From the NCBI RefSeq assembly GCF_022695985.1, contig NZ_JAAPBF010000034.1:1-50460 (forward strand): 50,460 nucleotides of DNA, in the 5' to 3' direction. This document shows, piece by piece, positions 6,895 to 15,822 of the stretch. The stretch's first letter is position 1. The number at the start of each line of letters is the position of its first letter. The notes beneath the pieces are model-generated. The model was not told the DNA's origin. It saw only the letters and a list, made by a program, of their open reading frames with translations, and did not search any database. The translations under genes and the position numbers were made by a program. The stretch is from Streptomyces sp. NP-1717 (GTDB taxonomy: Bacteria; Actinomycetota; Actinomycetes; Streptomycetales; Streptomycetaceae).

Positions 6895-9041
6895 GGGGTG
6901 ACCTTCCCGGCCGGAACGCTGTCGTGGTCGGAGGGGGGCGGACCGGCCCCGGCCGCTCCCCGCCCGCCGGAACCGGGCCCGCCGCGCAGCCCGGCCAGAC
7001 CGCGCGGGAGCATATAGACGGCGGCGACGAACAGCACGCCGAGCAGCAGGTGCCCGTGGCCGGGCCATGAACCGGCCAGCCAGTCACGGGTGCTGACGAT
7101 CAGTCCGGCGCCGATCAGCGCGCCGACCACCGAGGTGCTGCCGCCGATGACGACCGCCAGGAGCGCGAACGCCGCGATCTCGAAACCGACGTCGGCCGGG
7201 GAGAGGTACTGCTGCACGGTCACCATGACGGAGCCGCCGACCCCGGCGAGCGCGCCGGCGCCGATGTGCGCCATCAGCAGGTAGCGCCCGACGGGGTGGC
7301 CGGAGGCGCGCATGCGGGCCTCGGCGTTACGGGTGCCGGTGAGCAGCTTTCCGGCGGGGGAGCGCAGGACGAGCAGGGTGACGGCGACGGCGACGACCGC
7401 GACGGCGAGCGCGTAGTTGTAGACCTCGCTCTCGTCGACCATCCCCTCCCCGCCCCAGAGTGCCTGGGTGGGCGGGAAGCCGACGAGGCCGTCGGCGCCG
7501 CCGGTGACGGACTTGAGCTGGTTGATGGCGGCGCTCGCCAGCTCGCCGATGGCGAGGGTGATCATCAGGACCGTGGTTCCACGGGCCCGGATCACCGCGG
7601 GTCCGGTCACCAGGGAGAACAGCGCGGCGGCGATCGCCGCGACGACGACCTGGACCGGGCCGACCGTCCAGCCGGCGTCGGCGAGATTCGCGGTGGCGTA
7701 CGCGCCGACGGCGAACGGCGCCGTCTGGCCCAGGGTCGGCAGTCCGGCGTAGCCGGTCAGGATGGTGACGCTGACCGCGAGCAGCCCGAGGGCGAGCGCG
7801 GAGCCGGCCAGCGAGATGGTGTACGCGTCGAGCAGCGTCGGCAGGGCGATGAGAACGCCGAGCAGGAGGAGGAGCGGAGCGGCCTGGCGAACCCGCGAGG
7901 CGAGGTCGCCGTCGGCGCTGCCGCCCCGGAGCAGCCACGGCAAGGCGCTGCGGCCGCCCCCGGACCGGCCGCCCGCTTCCGACGTGCCGGTGCGGGTGCC
8001 GGTGCCTGAGCCGACGACGGCGCCGTCTCCCGAACCGGACGCGGCCGCGGCGGACGGAGCCGCGGCGGACGCAGCCGCGGCGGTCCCCGCTCCCCGCCCC
8101 TTGAACGACGCGGAGAGCCGTCGCCGCAGCCACTGCACCGGGTCCGAGCCACCGTCCCCGCCGCCGTGCGCCGCCGACGTCGCGGGTTCGGTGAACTGCG
8201 AGCGCACGATCAGTACGGCGGCCATGGCCGCGAACAGCAGGTACGGCGCCCAGTCCGGCGCCACCGAGACACCGAGCGTCTGGACCTCGCCGACGGCGAT
8301 CGCCGCGAACAGGGTCGTCCACAGCGACCGCAGCCCGCCCAGCACGACCACCACGAGCGAGAGCATCAGCACGGTGTCGGCCGTGCCGGCGCCCGGCCCG
8401 ATGATGGGCGCGCCGAGCACTCCGGCGGCCCCGGCCAGCGCCCCGGCGGCGGCCAGCACGCCGGTGTGCACCGCGCGGGGGCTGTGTCCGGTGGTGGCCA
8501 GCATCTGCGGGTCGTCCGCGGACGCCCGTACCGCCGCACCCACGCGGGTGCGGGTGAGCACCCACGTACCGAACGCCGCGAGCAGCACGGCCATGAGGAT
8601 GAAGCAGAGCCGGTACGCGGGGTACCGGTGGCCCAGCAGCGTCACCGAGGAGTCGAGCGCCTCGGGGACGCGTACCGGTAGCTCGTCGGCCCCGAAGAAC
8701 TCGATGAGCAGATTGCCGCCGATCAGGGCGAGCCCGAACGTCAGCAGTGCTTGCGCGAGATGCCCACGACGGGCCAGGGGGATCGTCGCCGCGGACAGGC
8801 CGGCCCCGGCGGCGGCAGCCGCCGCGGTCCCGGCCGCCAGTCCGACGGCGAGTCCGCCCCAGGTCCCGTCGCTCAACTCGGCACCGGTATAGGCACCGAT
8901 CGCGTACAGCGCGCCGTGTGACAGGTTCAGCACGCCCGCGGTGCCGAAGGCGAGACTCAGGCCGGCGGCGACGACGAACAGCAGCAGCCCGTAGGCCACG
9001 CCGTCCACCGCCGGCACGAAGTGGGCATCAAGGATGTTCAT
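6891..9041 (-). CDS. Fused LivH-LivM ABC permease
   Basis: This single 716-residue protein holds both permease subunits that are usually separate. Residues 1-280 are LivH-like (VAYGLLLFVVAAGLSLAFG, LNLSHGALYAIGAY), and about 390-700 are LivM-like (LTGYAGLPTLGQTAPFAVGAYA, GVGGSVMVTVQQYLSPADVGFE). Between them lies a linker of about 105 residues rich in Ala, Gly and Ser, with direct repeats at DNA level near 8040-8090. Each half has about eight to ten membrane segments. ATG 9041 lies one base after the stop of the binding-protein gene; an upstream in-frame ATG at 9095 would overlap that gene by more than 50 bases and is less likely. With one LivG and one LivF this makes a complete importer. Confidence 0.85.
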   Translation of the reverse strand: MNILDAHFVPAVDGVAYGLLLFVVAAGLSLAFGTAGVLNLSHGALYAIGAYTGAELSDGTWGGLAVGLAAGTAAAAAAGAGLSAATIPLARRGHLAQALLTFGLALIGGNLLIEFFGADELPVRVPEALDSSVTLLGHRYPAYRLCFILMAVLLAAFGTWVLTRTRVGAAVRASADDPQMLATTGHSPRAVHTGVLAAAGALAGAAGVLGAPIIGPGAGTADTVLMLSLVVVVLGGLRSLWTTLFAAIAVGEVQTLGVSVAPDWAPYLLFAAMAAVLIVRSQFTEPATSAAHGGGDGGSDPVQWLRRRLSASFKGRGAGTAAAASAAAPSAAAASGSGDGAVVGSGTGTRTGTSEAGGRSGGGRSALPWLLRGGSADGDLASRVRQAAPLLLLLGVLIALPTLLDAYTISLAGSALALGLLAVSVTILTGYAGLPTLGQTAPFAVGAYATANLADAGWTVGPVQVVVAAIAAALFSLVTGPAVIRARGTTVLMITLAIGELASAAINQLKSVTGGADGLVGFPPTQALWGGEGMVDESEVYNYALAVAVVAVAVTLLVLRSPAGKLLTGTRNAEARMRASGHPVGRYLLMAHIGAGALAGVGGSVMVTVQQYLSPADVGFEIAAFALLAVVIGGSTSVVGALIGAGLIVSTRDWLAGSWPGHGHLLLGVLFVAAVYMLPRGLAGLRGGPGSGGRGAAGAGPPPSDHDSVPAGKVTP

Positions 9042-9042
9042 C

Positions 9043-10257
9043 TCAGCTGCCGAGCGTCGCCAGGTCCTGGACCATGACGTTGGCCAGCTGGTCACCGTCC
9101 TTGCGAACCTGGCGCAGGTACCACTGCTGCACCGGCGAGTGCGCCTTGTCGCCGAACTCCCAGGCGCCGCGCGGGCTGTCGATCTGGCCGAGACCGCCGA
9201 TGGCGTTGTTGATGGTCTCGGGCGACACGTCGCCCTTCTTGGCGGCGTCGCCGATCGCCTGGTCCAGCACGGCGGCCGCGTCGTACGAGGCCATCGCGTA
9301 GGTCGTCGGCTGGGTGTCGTGCTTGGCGGTCCAGTCGGCGGCGAACTTACGGTTGGCCTCGTTGTCGAGGTCGGCCGCGTAGTTCAGGACCGAGTAGACG
9401 TCCTTCGCCGCGTCACCCTGCGCCTGGAGCACACTGCCCTCGGTGACGAAGGCCGTGTACAGCGGCAGATCGGCGACATCGGACTGCGCGTACTGCTTGG
9501 CGAAGTCGATGGCGGCCTTGCCGGCGTAGAAGCAGTAGACGGCCTTCGCGTCCGTCTTGGCGATGTCGGCGAAGTACGGCATGAAGTTCGTGGTCTTCGG
9601 GAACGGCGTCCACTTGGTCTTGCCGTCCGGGTTGGCGAGCTTGCCGCCGACCTTCTTGAACTCGTCCGTGAAGCCGCGGAGTTCGTCGTAGCCACCCTGG
9701 TAGTCGGGGCCGATCGCGTAGACCGGGCCGTCGACCTTCTCCTTGACGTACGGGGCGATGGCCGCGCCCGGCTCGTCGGAGAGGAAGCTCGTCGTCCAGA
9801 GGTACTTCATGTCCTTGACGGGCGGACGGCCGTTGGACCCGAGCAGCGGGATCTTGGCCTGGTTGATCAGCGGCATCACCGCGTTGACCGAACCACCGCT
9901 GACGAGACCGGTCAGCGCGTCGACCTTGTCCTTCTTGACGAGCTTGGTGGCCGCCGGGACCGCGGTCGGCGGACCGTCGCCCTCGTCCGCCACGATCAGC
10001 TCGACCTCACGGCCGCCCAGCTTGTTGTCATGCGTCGCCAGGTACAGCTCGAAGCCCTTGCGCAGCTCCGTGCCCACCGGCTCGTAGGTGCCTGACAGCG
10101 ACGCCACCAGGCCGATCTTCACAGTGTCGTCGCCGGCGCCGCTGTCGCCGCTGCACCCGGTGACGGCTGCCAGGCCGAGTGCGATGGCGGCCGCGCCGAC
10201 CGGCCGGACTCTGCGGCGGCCACGTATGGATATGTCGAAGAACATGAGGGCTCTCAT
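9043..10257 (-). CDS. Lipoprotein solute-binding protein of a branched-chain amino acid/amide type ABC importer
   Basis: This 404-residue Peripla_BP_6-type receptor has an arginine-rich N-terminus (RGRRR), a hydrophobic stretch and a lipobox AVTGC with Cys35 as the lipid anchor. The mature start DTVKIGLVASLSGTYEPVG is the typical first strand of LivJ/LivK/UrtA/AmiC-like receptors. It would be displayed outside the membrane and feed ligand to the fused permease. The family binds leucine, urea, amides or aromatic acids; the ligand is not evident. ATG 10257 lacks a good ribosome site, whereas an in-frame ATG at 10245 has GAGAG 5 nt upstream and may be the real start. It follows the Roadblock gene by 85 nt. 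Confidence 0.9.
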   Translation of the reverse strand: MRALMFFDISIRGRRRVRPVGAAAIALGLAAVTGCSGDSGAGDDTVKIGLVASLSGTYEPVGTELRKGFELYLATHDNKLGGREVELIVADEGDGPPTAVPAATKLVKKDKVDALTGLVSGGSVNAVMPLINQAKIPLLGSNGRPPVKDMKYLWTTSFLSDEPGAAIAPYVKEKVDGPVYAIGPDYQGGYDELRGFTDEFKKVGGKLANPDGKTKWTPFPKTTNFMPYFADIAKTDAKAVYCFYAGKAAIDFAKQYAQSDVADLPLYTAFVTEGSVLQAQGDAAKDVYSVLNYAADLDNEANRKFAADWTAKHDTQPTTYAMASYDAAAVLDQAIGDAAKKGDVSPETINNAIGGLGQIDSPRGAWEFGDKAHSPVQQWYLRQVRKDGDQLANVMVQDLATLGS

Positions 10258-10342
10258 CGGATGGAGGAATTATCGGACGGAACGAGCGGAACAGCACGTA
10301 CGGCGTATGAACCGGACGGTGGGGCGTGCAACGACCCGGACG

Positions 10343-10750
10343 TCAGCGGGAGGGCTGGGCGTTCGCGTCGCGGATTTGGGGGGTCAGGGAGTCGCCGACC
10401 TGGTTGATCAGTTCGGACATCATGTAGCTGACCTCGCCGATGTCCGCGTCCCTGGTGGTCGTCACCAGCAGGGACGCGCCGCTGGAGACGGCCATCGAGA
10501 ACATGTAACCGCCCTCCATGGCGGTCAGGCTGTGCTCGACAGGGTCGGTGTTCGTCAACTGGGCGGCGGCGGAGAGCAGGTTGACGACACCCGACGCGAT
10601 GGCGGCCAGCCGGTCGGCGTCGTCACGCTCCACCCCGGTGTAGGCGAGGGCGAGTCCGTCCACGGACACGGCTATCGCCTGGGTGACCTCCGGGATACGC
10701 CCGGCGAAACCGCTGAGGATCCAGCTGAGGTCGTTGGGTGAGGTCGTCAT
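10343..10750 (-). CDS. Roadblock/LC7 domain protein (conservon CvnB type)
   Basis: This 135-residue protein starts LSWILSGFAGRIPEVTQAIAVS and has the compact alpha-beta Roadblock/LC7 fold (DGLALAYTGV, ALTAMEGGYMFSMAV). Such proteins in Streptomyces conservons work with a sensor kinase, a DUF742 protein and a small GTPase; the fold binds GTPase or acts as a dimer platform. ATG 10750 overlaps the kinase stop by four bases (ATGA) and has GGAG upstream. The DUF742 and GTPase genes that normally follow are absent: the next gene is the ABC binding protein. So this is a two-gene remnant or a variant. Confidence 0.9.
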   Translation of the reverse strand: MTTSPNDLSWILSGFAGRIPEVTQAIAVSVDGLALAYTGVERDDADRLAAIASGVVNLLSAAAQLTNTDPVEHSLTAMEGGYMFSMAVSSGASLLVTTTRDADIGEVSYMMSELINQVGDSLTPQIRDANAQPSR

Positions 10751-13236
10751 TTTTTGCTCCGTTGGGTGTCGTCGTCGTTGGCGGAGCGCCCGCGGTGGCC
10801 CGTGCTCCTGTTGATCCCCTGGGCGTAGGCCGCCAGGACGTCGGAGACCTGCCGGGAGTCCCGGCGGCGGGGCGACGGCTTGGGGGCGGCGCCGGATCGC
10901 TGCTCGGCGCCGTCGCGTTTGCCCAAGGAGGGCCACTGCTTCGGTGTGTTGCGCTGCCGCAGCGGCAGTCCCGATGAGCTCACTCCGGCGATACGGGAGA
11001 CGGGCTCCGCGTGAACAGGGTGCTGGGAAGGTGCGTTGGAACGCTCGCGGTCGTCGGCCGGGGAACTCTTGGCCCCGTCGGAACGTCCGGATCCGCCGGA
11101 TCCGCTCGCTCCGTCGCGGGAGGGCGCGGCGGAGCCGTTGTCCCCTCCGGGGTGGTAGTCGCCCGCAGCGGCGGCCTCGCCGTTCCCGCCGATGCCGCTG
11201 CCGCCGACGCCGCTCCGGGCTGCCGGGGAACCGGCTCCGGCGGGCTGCCGGCGGCCGACCGGTCCGGGCCCGGTGATCGGGCGCGGCGTCTCGTACCGCA
11301 CGCCGGGACGCTCACCGAGCGAGCCCTGCGCGGGCGGTGTGGTCTCCTGCGGAGCCGCCGCCAGCACGTTCGCGGGCAGGGTGACCTCGGCGATCGTGCC
11401 CGGCCCCGAGGAGTCGCGCAGTTCGACGACGATGCCGTGCCGGGCGGCGAGCCGCGCCACCACGTGCAGACCCATGGACCGTACGTCGCCGATGCCGGAC
11501 TTCGGCTCCAGCAGACCCTTGTTCAGGGTGGCGCGCTTCTCGGCGGTGATGCCCACGCCCTCGTCGACGATCTGTACGACCGCCCGGTCCCACAGGCGCC
11601 AGACCGCGACCCCGACCTGCTTGTCCGGGGGCGAGAAGCGCGTGGCGTTGTCCAGGAGTTCGGCCAGGATGTGCGCCACGTCGTGGACCACTCGCGCGGC
11701 GATGCCGATGCCCGACTCGATGACACCGAGGGAGACCCGGTCGAAGCGCTCGATCTGCTGCGCGGCGGCCACGATCACCGTCGAGCAGGAGATGTCGGCG
11801 GAACGCACCCGGCCGTGCCCGTAACCGCCGAGCACCAGCAGGTTGTTGGTGTTGCGCTCCATGCGGATTGCGAGGTGGTCGAGCGCGAACAGGGTCTTCA
11901 TGCGCTCGGGGTCGGCCTCGTCGCGCTGCACCGTGTCCAGCTCGGACACCATGACGGTGGTCAACTGCGCGCCCCTGCGGGCGACACCGACCAGCGTCTC
12001 CGCGAACTGCTCGTGGATGTGGGCCTGTTGCGCGGCCAGCCGGACGGCTTCGTGGTGAACGGCGTTGAACGCCTCACCGACCTCGCCGATCTCGTCCAGA
12101 CCCGTGGTCTTCACCGGGTTGCCGGACCGCTCGGCGACCTGCTCGGGAGTGGCGCCGCTGAGCGCGCCGGGCTGGGACAGCTCCGTCATGACCCGCGGCA
12201 GACCCGTGTGCGCCACCTCGTGGGCGGCGTTGCGCAGGTCCCGCAGCCGGCGGATCATCACGCGGCCGAGCCGGACGGCGACGACGATCGCGCTGATGAG
12301 CGTGAGCAGCACCAGCGCCACCTCGGCGCCGGCCAGCCAGGCGAGCGAGGTGCGCGTCTCGGTGACCGTCTTGAGGACGGACTCGTCGATACGGCTCTCG
12401 ACCGACCGCAGGATCGCCTGCCGGTCGGCCGTCGCCTGCTGCCACTTCTTGGGAGTGACGGTGATCTCCTGGTCCGGCGCGGTGCGGGCCACCTGGTCCT
12501 CGAGCCGGCGTGCCTCAAGGGCCTTGGGACCGGAGAGCGTGCGCTCCAGCCAGGTCCGCCACTGCACCGGGCCCAGGTCGAACAGGGAGCCCGTCGCTTC
12601 GGTGTAGCCGATCCTGGTGGCCTCGAAGGTCCGCTTGGACGCTTCGGTGAAGCCGCCCGTGGCCTGTGCCTTCATGACCGCGACCTGCTGCTGGCCCATG
12701 TGCTCGGAGGCCCGCGACAGCGCCGCGGCGGCGCGGATCCGGTCGGCGACGTCGGCGTCGACACCGTCGGCCTGGGCGATGCCGTCGCGGTAGTCGATCA
12801 GGTCGGCGATCACGATCCGGTAGCCGAACGTCAGCGCCGTGACGGTGCTCCCTCCGGAGCGCACCTGGGCGCGCAGGGAGGGCATTTCATCGATGAAGCG
12901 TTCGATCCGGTCCAGAGCGGCCTGCGCGGTGCCCGGAACGGACGACAAGCTGCCGATCTGTGAACGGAATTGGGCGACACTCTTGTCCGTCGCGTTGGAG
13001 GTTTCGCGGAACGAGTCCGTATCTCCCTGAGTGGAGACCAAGGCGGTGGCCGCTGCCCGCTCGCGCTGCAAGTGGTGGGTCAACTCGCTCACGGACGAGG
13101 CGACATCGACCATGGTCGTGAGGCGGTTGGCCTGGAGTGCCTGGTTGGTCGCGGGAGCGAGGGCCAGTACCGCGAAGGTGACGGCCACTACGAGGGGCAC
13201 GGTGACCAGCAGGACGAGGCGACGATTGATTTTCAC
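10747..13236 (-). CDS. NIT-domain sensor histidine kinase-like protein (conservon CvnA type)
   Basis: The 829-residue protein has a first membrane segment at about 8-30, an extracytoplasmic NIT (nitrate/nitrite-sensing-like) region at about 35-290, a second membrane segment at about 297-323, a HAMP linker, a dimerisation helix with HLAIRMERNTNN and a GHKL ATPase domain (N box ELLDNATRFSPP near 526, G1 VDEGVGIT near 556, G2 GLHVVARLAARHGI). The last 190 residues are Pro/Gly/Ser-rich and disordered. Kinases of conservons have this exact layout. GTG 13236 with GGAG 8 nt upstream is chosen; the frame stays open to 13398. It heads the operon that includes the Roadblock protein and the ABC importer, so it may set uptake in response to a small external molecule. 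Confidence 0.88.
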   Translation of the reverse strand: MKINRRLVLLVTVPLVVAVTFAVLALAPATNQALQANRLTTMVDVASSVSELTHHLQRERAAATALVSTQGDTDSFRETSNATDKSVAQFRSQIGSLSSVPGTAQAALDRIERFIDEMPSLRAQVRSGGSTVTALTFGYRIVIADLIDYRDGIAQADGVDADVADRIRAAAALSRASEHMGQQQVAVMKAQATGGFTEASKRTFEATRIGYTEATGSLFDLGPVQWRTWLERTLSGPKALEARRLEDQVARTAPDQEITVTPKKWQQATADRQAILRSVESRIDESVLKTVTETRTSLAWLAGAEVALVLLTLISAIVVAVRLGRVMIRRLRDLRNAAHEVAHTGLPRVMTELSQPGALSGATPEQVAERSGNPVKTTGLDEIGEVGEAFNAVHHEAVRLAAQQAHIHEQFAETLVGVARRGAQLTTVMVSELDTVQRDEADPERMKTLFALDHLAIRMERNTNNLLVLGGYGHGRVRSADISCSTVIVAAAQQIERFDRVSLGVIESGIGIAARVVHDVAHILAELLDNATRFSPPDKQVGVAVWRLWDRAVVQIVDEGVGITAEKRATLNKGLLEPKSGIGDVRSMGLHVVARLAARHGIVVELRDSSGPGTIAEVTLPANVLAAAPQETTPPAQGSLGERPGVRYETPRPITGPGPVGRRQPAGAGSPAARSGVGGSGIGGNGEAAAAGDYHPGGDNGSAAPSRDGASGSGGSGRSDGAKSSPADDRERSNAPSQHPVHAEPVSRIAGVSSSGLPLRQRNTPKQWPSLGKRDGAEQRSGAAPKPSPRRRDSRQVSDVLAAYAQGINRSTGHRGRSANDDDTQRSKK

Positions 13237-13994
13237 TGCGCGGCTCCATCGCCGGAACCGGTGCTGAGTATCGGTGACACGCAGATACCTATTAACGGGT
13301 TGGGGGGTGTCGGTGGGGATCGCGAGTAGATCGTGTGCAACGTTACGGAAGGGACTGGCGAGGCCCCCGTGGCGCGGCTTGATCCTATGCCGTACCACGT
13401 CGTTACGGATGCGTGCATCCTCGAAAAATGCGGGTACCTAACAGGCCACGAACGATCCAACTCGGCCACAATCGACGCCCGATGCACCCCTCGGCACCGT
13501 AAGCGGAATCACCAAATCGTTTCAACCGCACGCCACTTGACCAGCGCACGGGCACATCGCGGCCCTCTCGCCGCCAACCACCGGAATGTCCCCGGGTACT
13601 TCGGCGTGGCGACTTGACTGACGGCGTGATCCTCGGAATGTCGTTGCCGAAGGGTTAGATCATCGGACCTGAACGGACGTGCCACGGACGGCATTTCGGT
13701 CACAACCGCACACCCGACCGGCTTCTCCACACGACGTTCACTCAAGTGACGCACCGTCAAACGATCGCCCCGCACGGGAGGCGGTGCGCGGCGGCCGGAA
13801 CGGACCGACGTACCCGAAGCCGTCGCTCACGGCGGCGAACGGGCTCACCCGTGCTCCGGTCCACGGGACTGTTCGAGTCCGGACCCACGGATCTGCTCCG
13901 GCCCGGTGCCGGCGTCAGTGGCCGCACATGACAACAGGCCCCCCGATCAGACGCGCGGTCTGAAGGGAAGGCCTGTTCGGCACCTGGAATACGG
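13237..13994. other. Gene-free interval between the sensor kinase and tRNA-Arg
   Basis: About 760 bp without a convincing gene. It has lower GC than the genes. It should hold the promoter of the minus-strand kinase-ABC operon (an AT-rich patch near 13286-13300 is the best place on the minus strand) and the tRNA terminator at 13933-13977. Short open frames here show no family motif and no ribosome site. I see no insertion sequence or attachment-site duplication beside the tRNA. Confidence 0.5.
13933..13977 (-). terminator. Terminator hairpin downstream of tRNA-Arg
   Basis: AACAGGCC (13933-13940) pairs with GGCCTGTT (13970-13977). Inside is a second stem, CAGAC / GTCTG. It begins 18 nt past the tRNA 3' end in the direction of transcription. 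Confidence 0.65.
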
Positions 13995-14066
13995 TGCCCC
14001 CGGCAGGATTCGAACCTGCGCACCCGGCTCCGGAGGCCGATGCTCTATCCCCTGAGCTACGGGGGC
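13995..14066 (-). tRNA. tRNA-Arg (anticodon CCG)
   Basis: The 72-nt cloverleaf folds fully: acceptor GCCCCCG / CGGGGGC with discriminator A, D stem GCTC / GAGC, anticodon stem TCGGC / GCCGG with the loop CTCCGGA (anticodon CCG) and T arm GCAGG TTCGAAT CCTGC. CCA is not encoded. It reads CGG, a common arginine codon in this genome. It lies about 700 bp from a gene for a partial arginyl-tRNA synthetase. Confidence 0.97.
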
Positions 14067-14225
14067 GTGTCGCCGTGGACCTTGGCGACGGGAGAAACCT
14101 TACCAGTCCCCGTGGGGTCGTCGTGAACAGGTATTTGGCGTGAGGCGTCGCGCCGGGCGGCGCCGGCCGGACCTCCACGCGGGGGGAGAAGTGGGGAAAA
14201 CCCGGACGCGGCCCCGGAGGCCGAC

Positions 14226-14231
14226 CTACTC
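14226..14231 (+). promoter_or_regulatory. Candidate -10 box for leaderless receiver gene
   Basis: TACTCT fits the TANNNT pattern and ends 7 bases before the GTG at 14239, which would place the transcript start at the start codon. No ribosome binding site is present at normal spacing. No convincing -35 box is seen. Confidence 0.4.
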
Positions 14232-14238
14232 TCAAGTT

Positions 14239-14682
14239 GTGTCAGGCGCGTCAGGCCGTGTGCTCGTTGTCGACGACAACAGGGTCATCCGGCAGTTGAT
14301 CAGGGTCAACCTTGAGCTGGAGGGCTTCGAGGTCGTGACCGCGGCCGATGGTGCCGAGTGTCTGGACGTCGTCCACCGGGTCAGGCCCGATGTGATCACC
14401 CTCGACGTCGTCATGCCGCGCCTCGACGGGATCCGCACCGCCGCCCGTCTGCGGGCCGATCCGCTGACCTCGCACCTGCCCGTCGCGATCATCAGCGCCT
14501 GTACGCGGTACGAGGTGGAGACCGGCATCCACGCGGGCGTGGACGCCTTCCTCGCCAAGCCGTTCGAGCCCGCCGAGCTCGTCAGGGTCGTACGACAGCT
14601 GATGCGCCGGGAGGGCCCGTCCTTCGACGACAGATGCGAGTCGGGGCGCGCGGGCAGTACGCCCCGCGGCGCGCGCGGCTGA
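14239..14682 (+). CDS. Orphan single-domain response regulator
   Basis: This 147-residue protein is a receiver domain with only a short tail: acidic pair Asp12-Asp13 in VLVVDDN, phosphoacceptor Asp56 in VITLDVVMP, switch Ser86 and Lys107 in FLAKPFEP. There is no DNA-binding domain, so the output would be by protein contact. No kinase gene is next to it. GTG 14239 is chosen since it precedes the first beta strand; in-frame codons upstream to 14140 are Arg-rich and look non-coding. The last 20 residues are basic and disordered. The gene order receiver, ArgRS-like protein, lysA appears to be stable in Streptomyces (from memory). Confidence 0.85.
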   Translation: MSGASGRVLVVDDNRVIRQLIRVNLELEGFEVVTAADGAECLDVVHRVRPDVITLDVVMPRLDGIRTAARLRADPLTSHLPVAIISACTRYEVETGIHAGVDAFLAKPFEPAELVRVVRQLMRREGPSFDDRCESGRAGSTPRGARG

Positions 14683-14759
14683 CGGCGCTCCGCGGCGGCC
14701 GGGCCCGGGCGGGTGCCCGCATCGCGAAACCGGTTCGCGAAGACGCCCCCCTCCTCCCA

Positions 14760-14765
14760 TACGCT
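14760..14765 (+). promoter_or_regulatory. Candidate -10 box for leaderless nrtL
   Basis: TACGCT (TANNNT) ends 6 bases before the GTG at 14772, again with no ribosome binding site. This suggests a leaderless transcript independent of the receiver gene. Confidence 0.4.
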
Positions 14766-14771
14766 GGTCCC

Positions 14772-15770
14772 GTGACCCCCGCCGACCTCTCCCGCACCGT
14801 GCTGAGCGCCCTGCGCCGCGCGGTCGACGAGGGTGTCCTGGCCGGGCCCGTACCGGACAGCGTCCAGGTCGGGCGCCCCGGGCCCGGCGGCAGCGGCGAC
14901 TACGCGACCTCCGTCGCGCTGCGGCTCGCGGGCCCCGCCCGGCGCAGCCCCCGCGACATCGCGGAGATCCTGCGCGCCGAGATCCTGCGCTCCACCCCGG
15001 ACCTCTCCCGCGTCGACGTCACCGGACCCGGCTTCCTGAACTTCACGCTCGCCCCCCGCAGCCGCGCCGGAGTCGTCCGCGCCGTCCTCGGCACCGGGAT
15101 CCGGTACGGACACGGGGACGCCCTCGCAGGCACCACCGTGATCCTCGCCCCCGCGGGTGAACTCCGCGCGGCCGTGCGGACCGAGACCGTCCTGCGGCTG
15201 CTGCGCGCCCAGGGCGCCGACGCCCGCACCGGCGCCGACGCCACCGAGAGGCTGACGGTGCGACCGGTGTCCGCCACCCTCGCGGGGGACCTCTTCGCCC
15301 GCCTCGGGACCGACGCCGCCCGCTGGGGTCTGCTGCGGCCCGCCGCCCACGACGCGGCCGCGACCGGCGACGACCTGCTCGTCCAGCACGAGAGCAACCC
15401 CCTGTTCACGGTGCGTTACGCCCACGCCCGTACCCGCGCCCTCCTGCGCAACGCCGCCGTTCTCGGCATCCCGAGAGGCGACGGCGACACCTGCGAACCC
15501 GGGGCCCGCGCCCTGCTCGACACCATCGGCGACCACCCCGGCATACTCGCCGCCGCCGCCCGCCACCGCGCCCCCGACCGGGTCGCCCGGCACCTCGAAC
15601 GCACCGCGGAGTCGTTCCTGCACTTCCAGGAGACCTGCCGCCCGCTGCCCGTCGGCGACGAGAAACCCTCGGCCGCCCACCGGTCCCGGCTCGCACTCGC
15701 CGAAGCCGCCGGGACGGTGCTGGCCGGTGGCCTCACCCTCCTCGGTATCGACGCGCCCGAACACCTCTGA
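14772..15770 (+). CDS. nrtL: ArgS-related anticodon-binding protein lacking the synthetase core
   Basis: The 332-residue protein joins an arginyl-tRNA-synthetase N-terminal-like domain (about 1-105: [38 protein letters not shown]) to a C-terminal DALR anticodon-binding domain (about 190-332: [20 protein letters not shown]). The class I catalytic core with its HIGH and KMSKS motifs is missing: full ArgRS is about 580 residues. It may still bind tRNA-Arg or another partner, but it cannot charge tRNA. GTG 14772 begins right before the conserved helix. The next gene is lysA, 52 nt downstream, so the two may be cotranscribed. I recall this family being called NrtL in current annotation; that name is from memory. 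Confidence 0.8.
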   Translation: MTPADLSRTVLSALRRAVDEGVLAGPVPDSVQVGRPGPGGSGDYATSVALRLAGPARRSPRDIAEILRAEILRSTPDLSRVDVTGPGFLNFTLAPRSRAGVVRAVLGTGIRYGHGDALAGTTVILAPAGELRAAVRTETVLRLLRAQGADARTGADATERLTVRPVSATLAGDLFARLGTDAARWGLLRPAAHDAAATGDDLLVQHESNPLFTVRYAHARTRALLRNAAVLGIPRGDGDTCEPGARALLDTIGDHPGILAAAARHRAPDRVARHLERTAESFLHFQETCRPLPVGDEKPSAAHRSRLALAEAAGTVLAGGLTLLGIDAPEHL

Positions 15771-15822
15771 TGCGGTCCGCCGAGTCGGACGCATCCGACG
15801 TAACCAAGAGAGCAAGAAGACG

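Noticed and set aside
7995..8100. Ala-rich repeated DNA in the LivH-LivM linker taken as an inserted element
   Set aside because: The frame is kept throughout and there are no terminal inverted repeats or target duplications; it reads as a low-complexity linker.
9042..9095. Upstream ATG at 9095 as permease start
   Set aside because: It would overlap the binding-protein gene by over 50 bases and adds non-homologous residues; ATG 9041 sits right at the first membrane helix.
13509..13775. 88-codon minus-strand open frame before the tRNA
   Set aside because: No ribosome binding site, no recognisable motif and atypical composition for a gene of this genome.
13920..14080. Integration site of a mobile element at tRNA-Arg
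   Set aside because: No integrase gene and no second copy of the tRNA 3' end were seen in the window.
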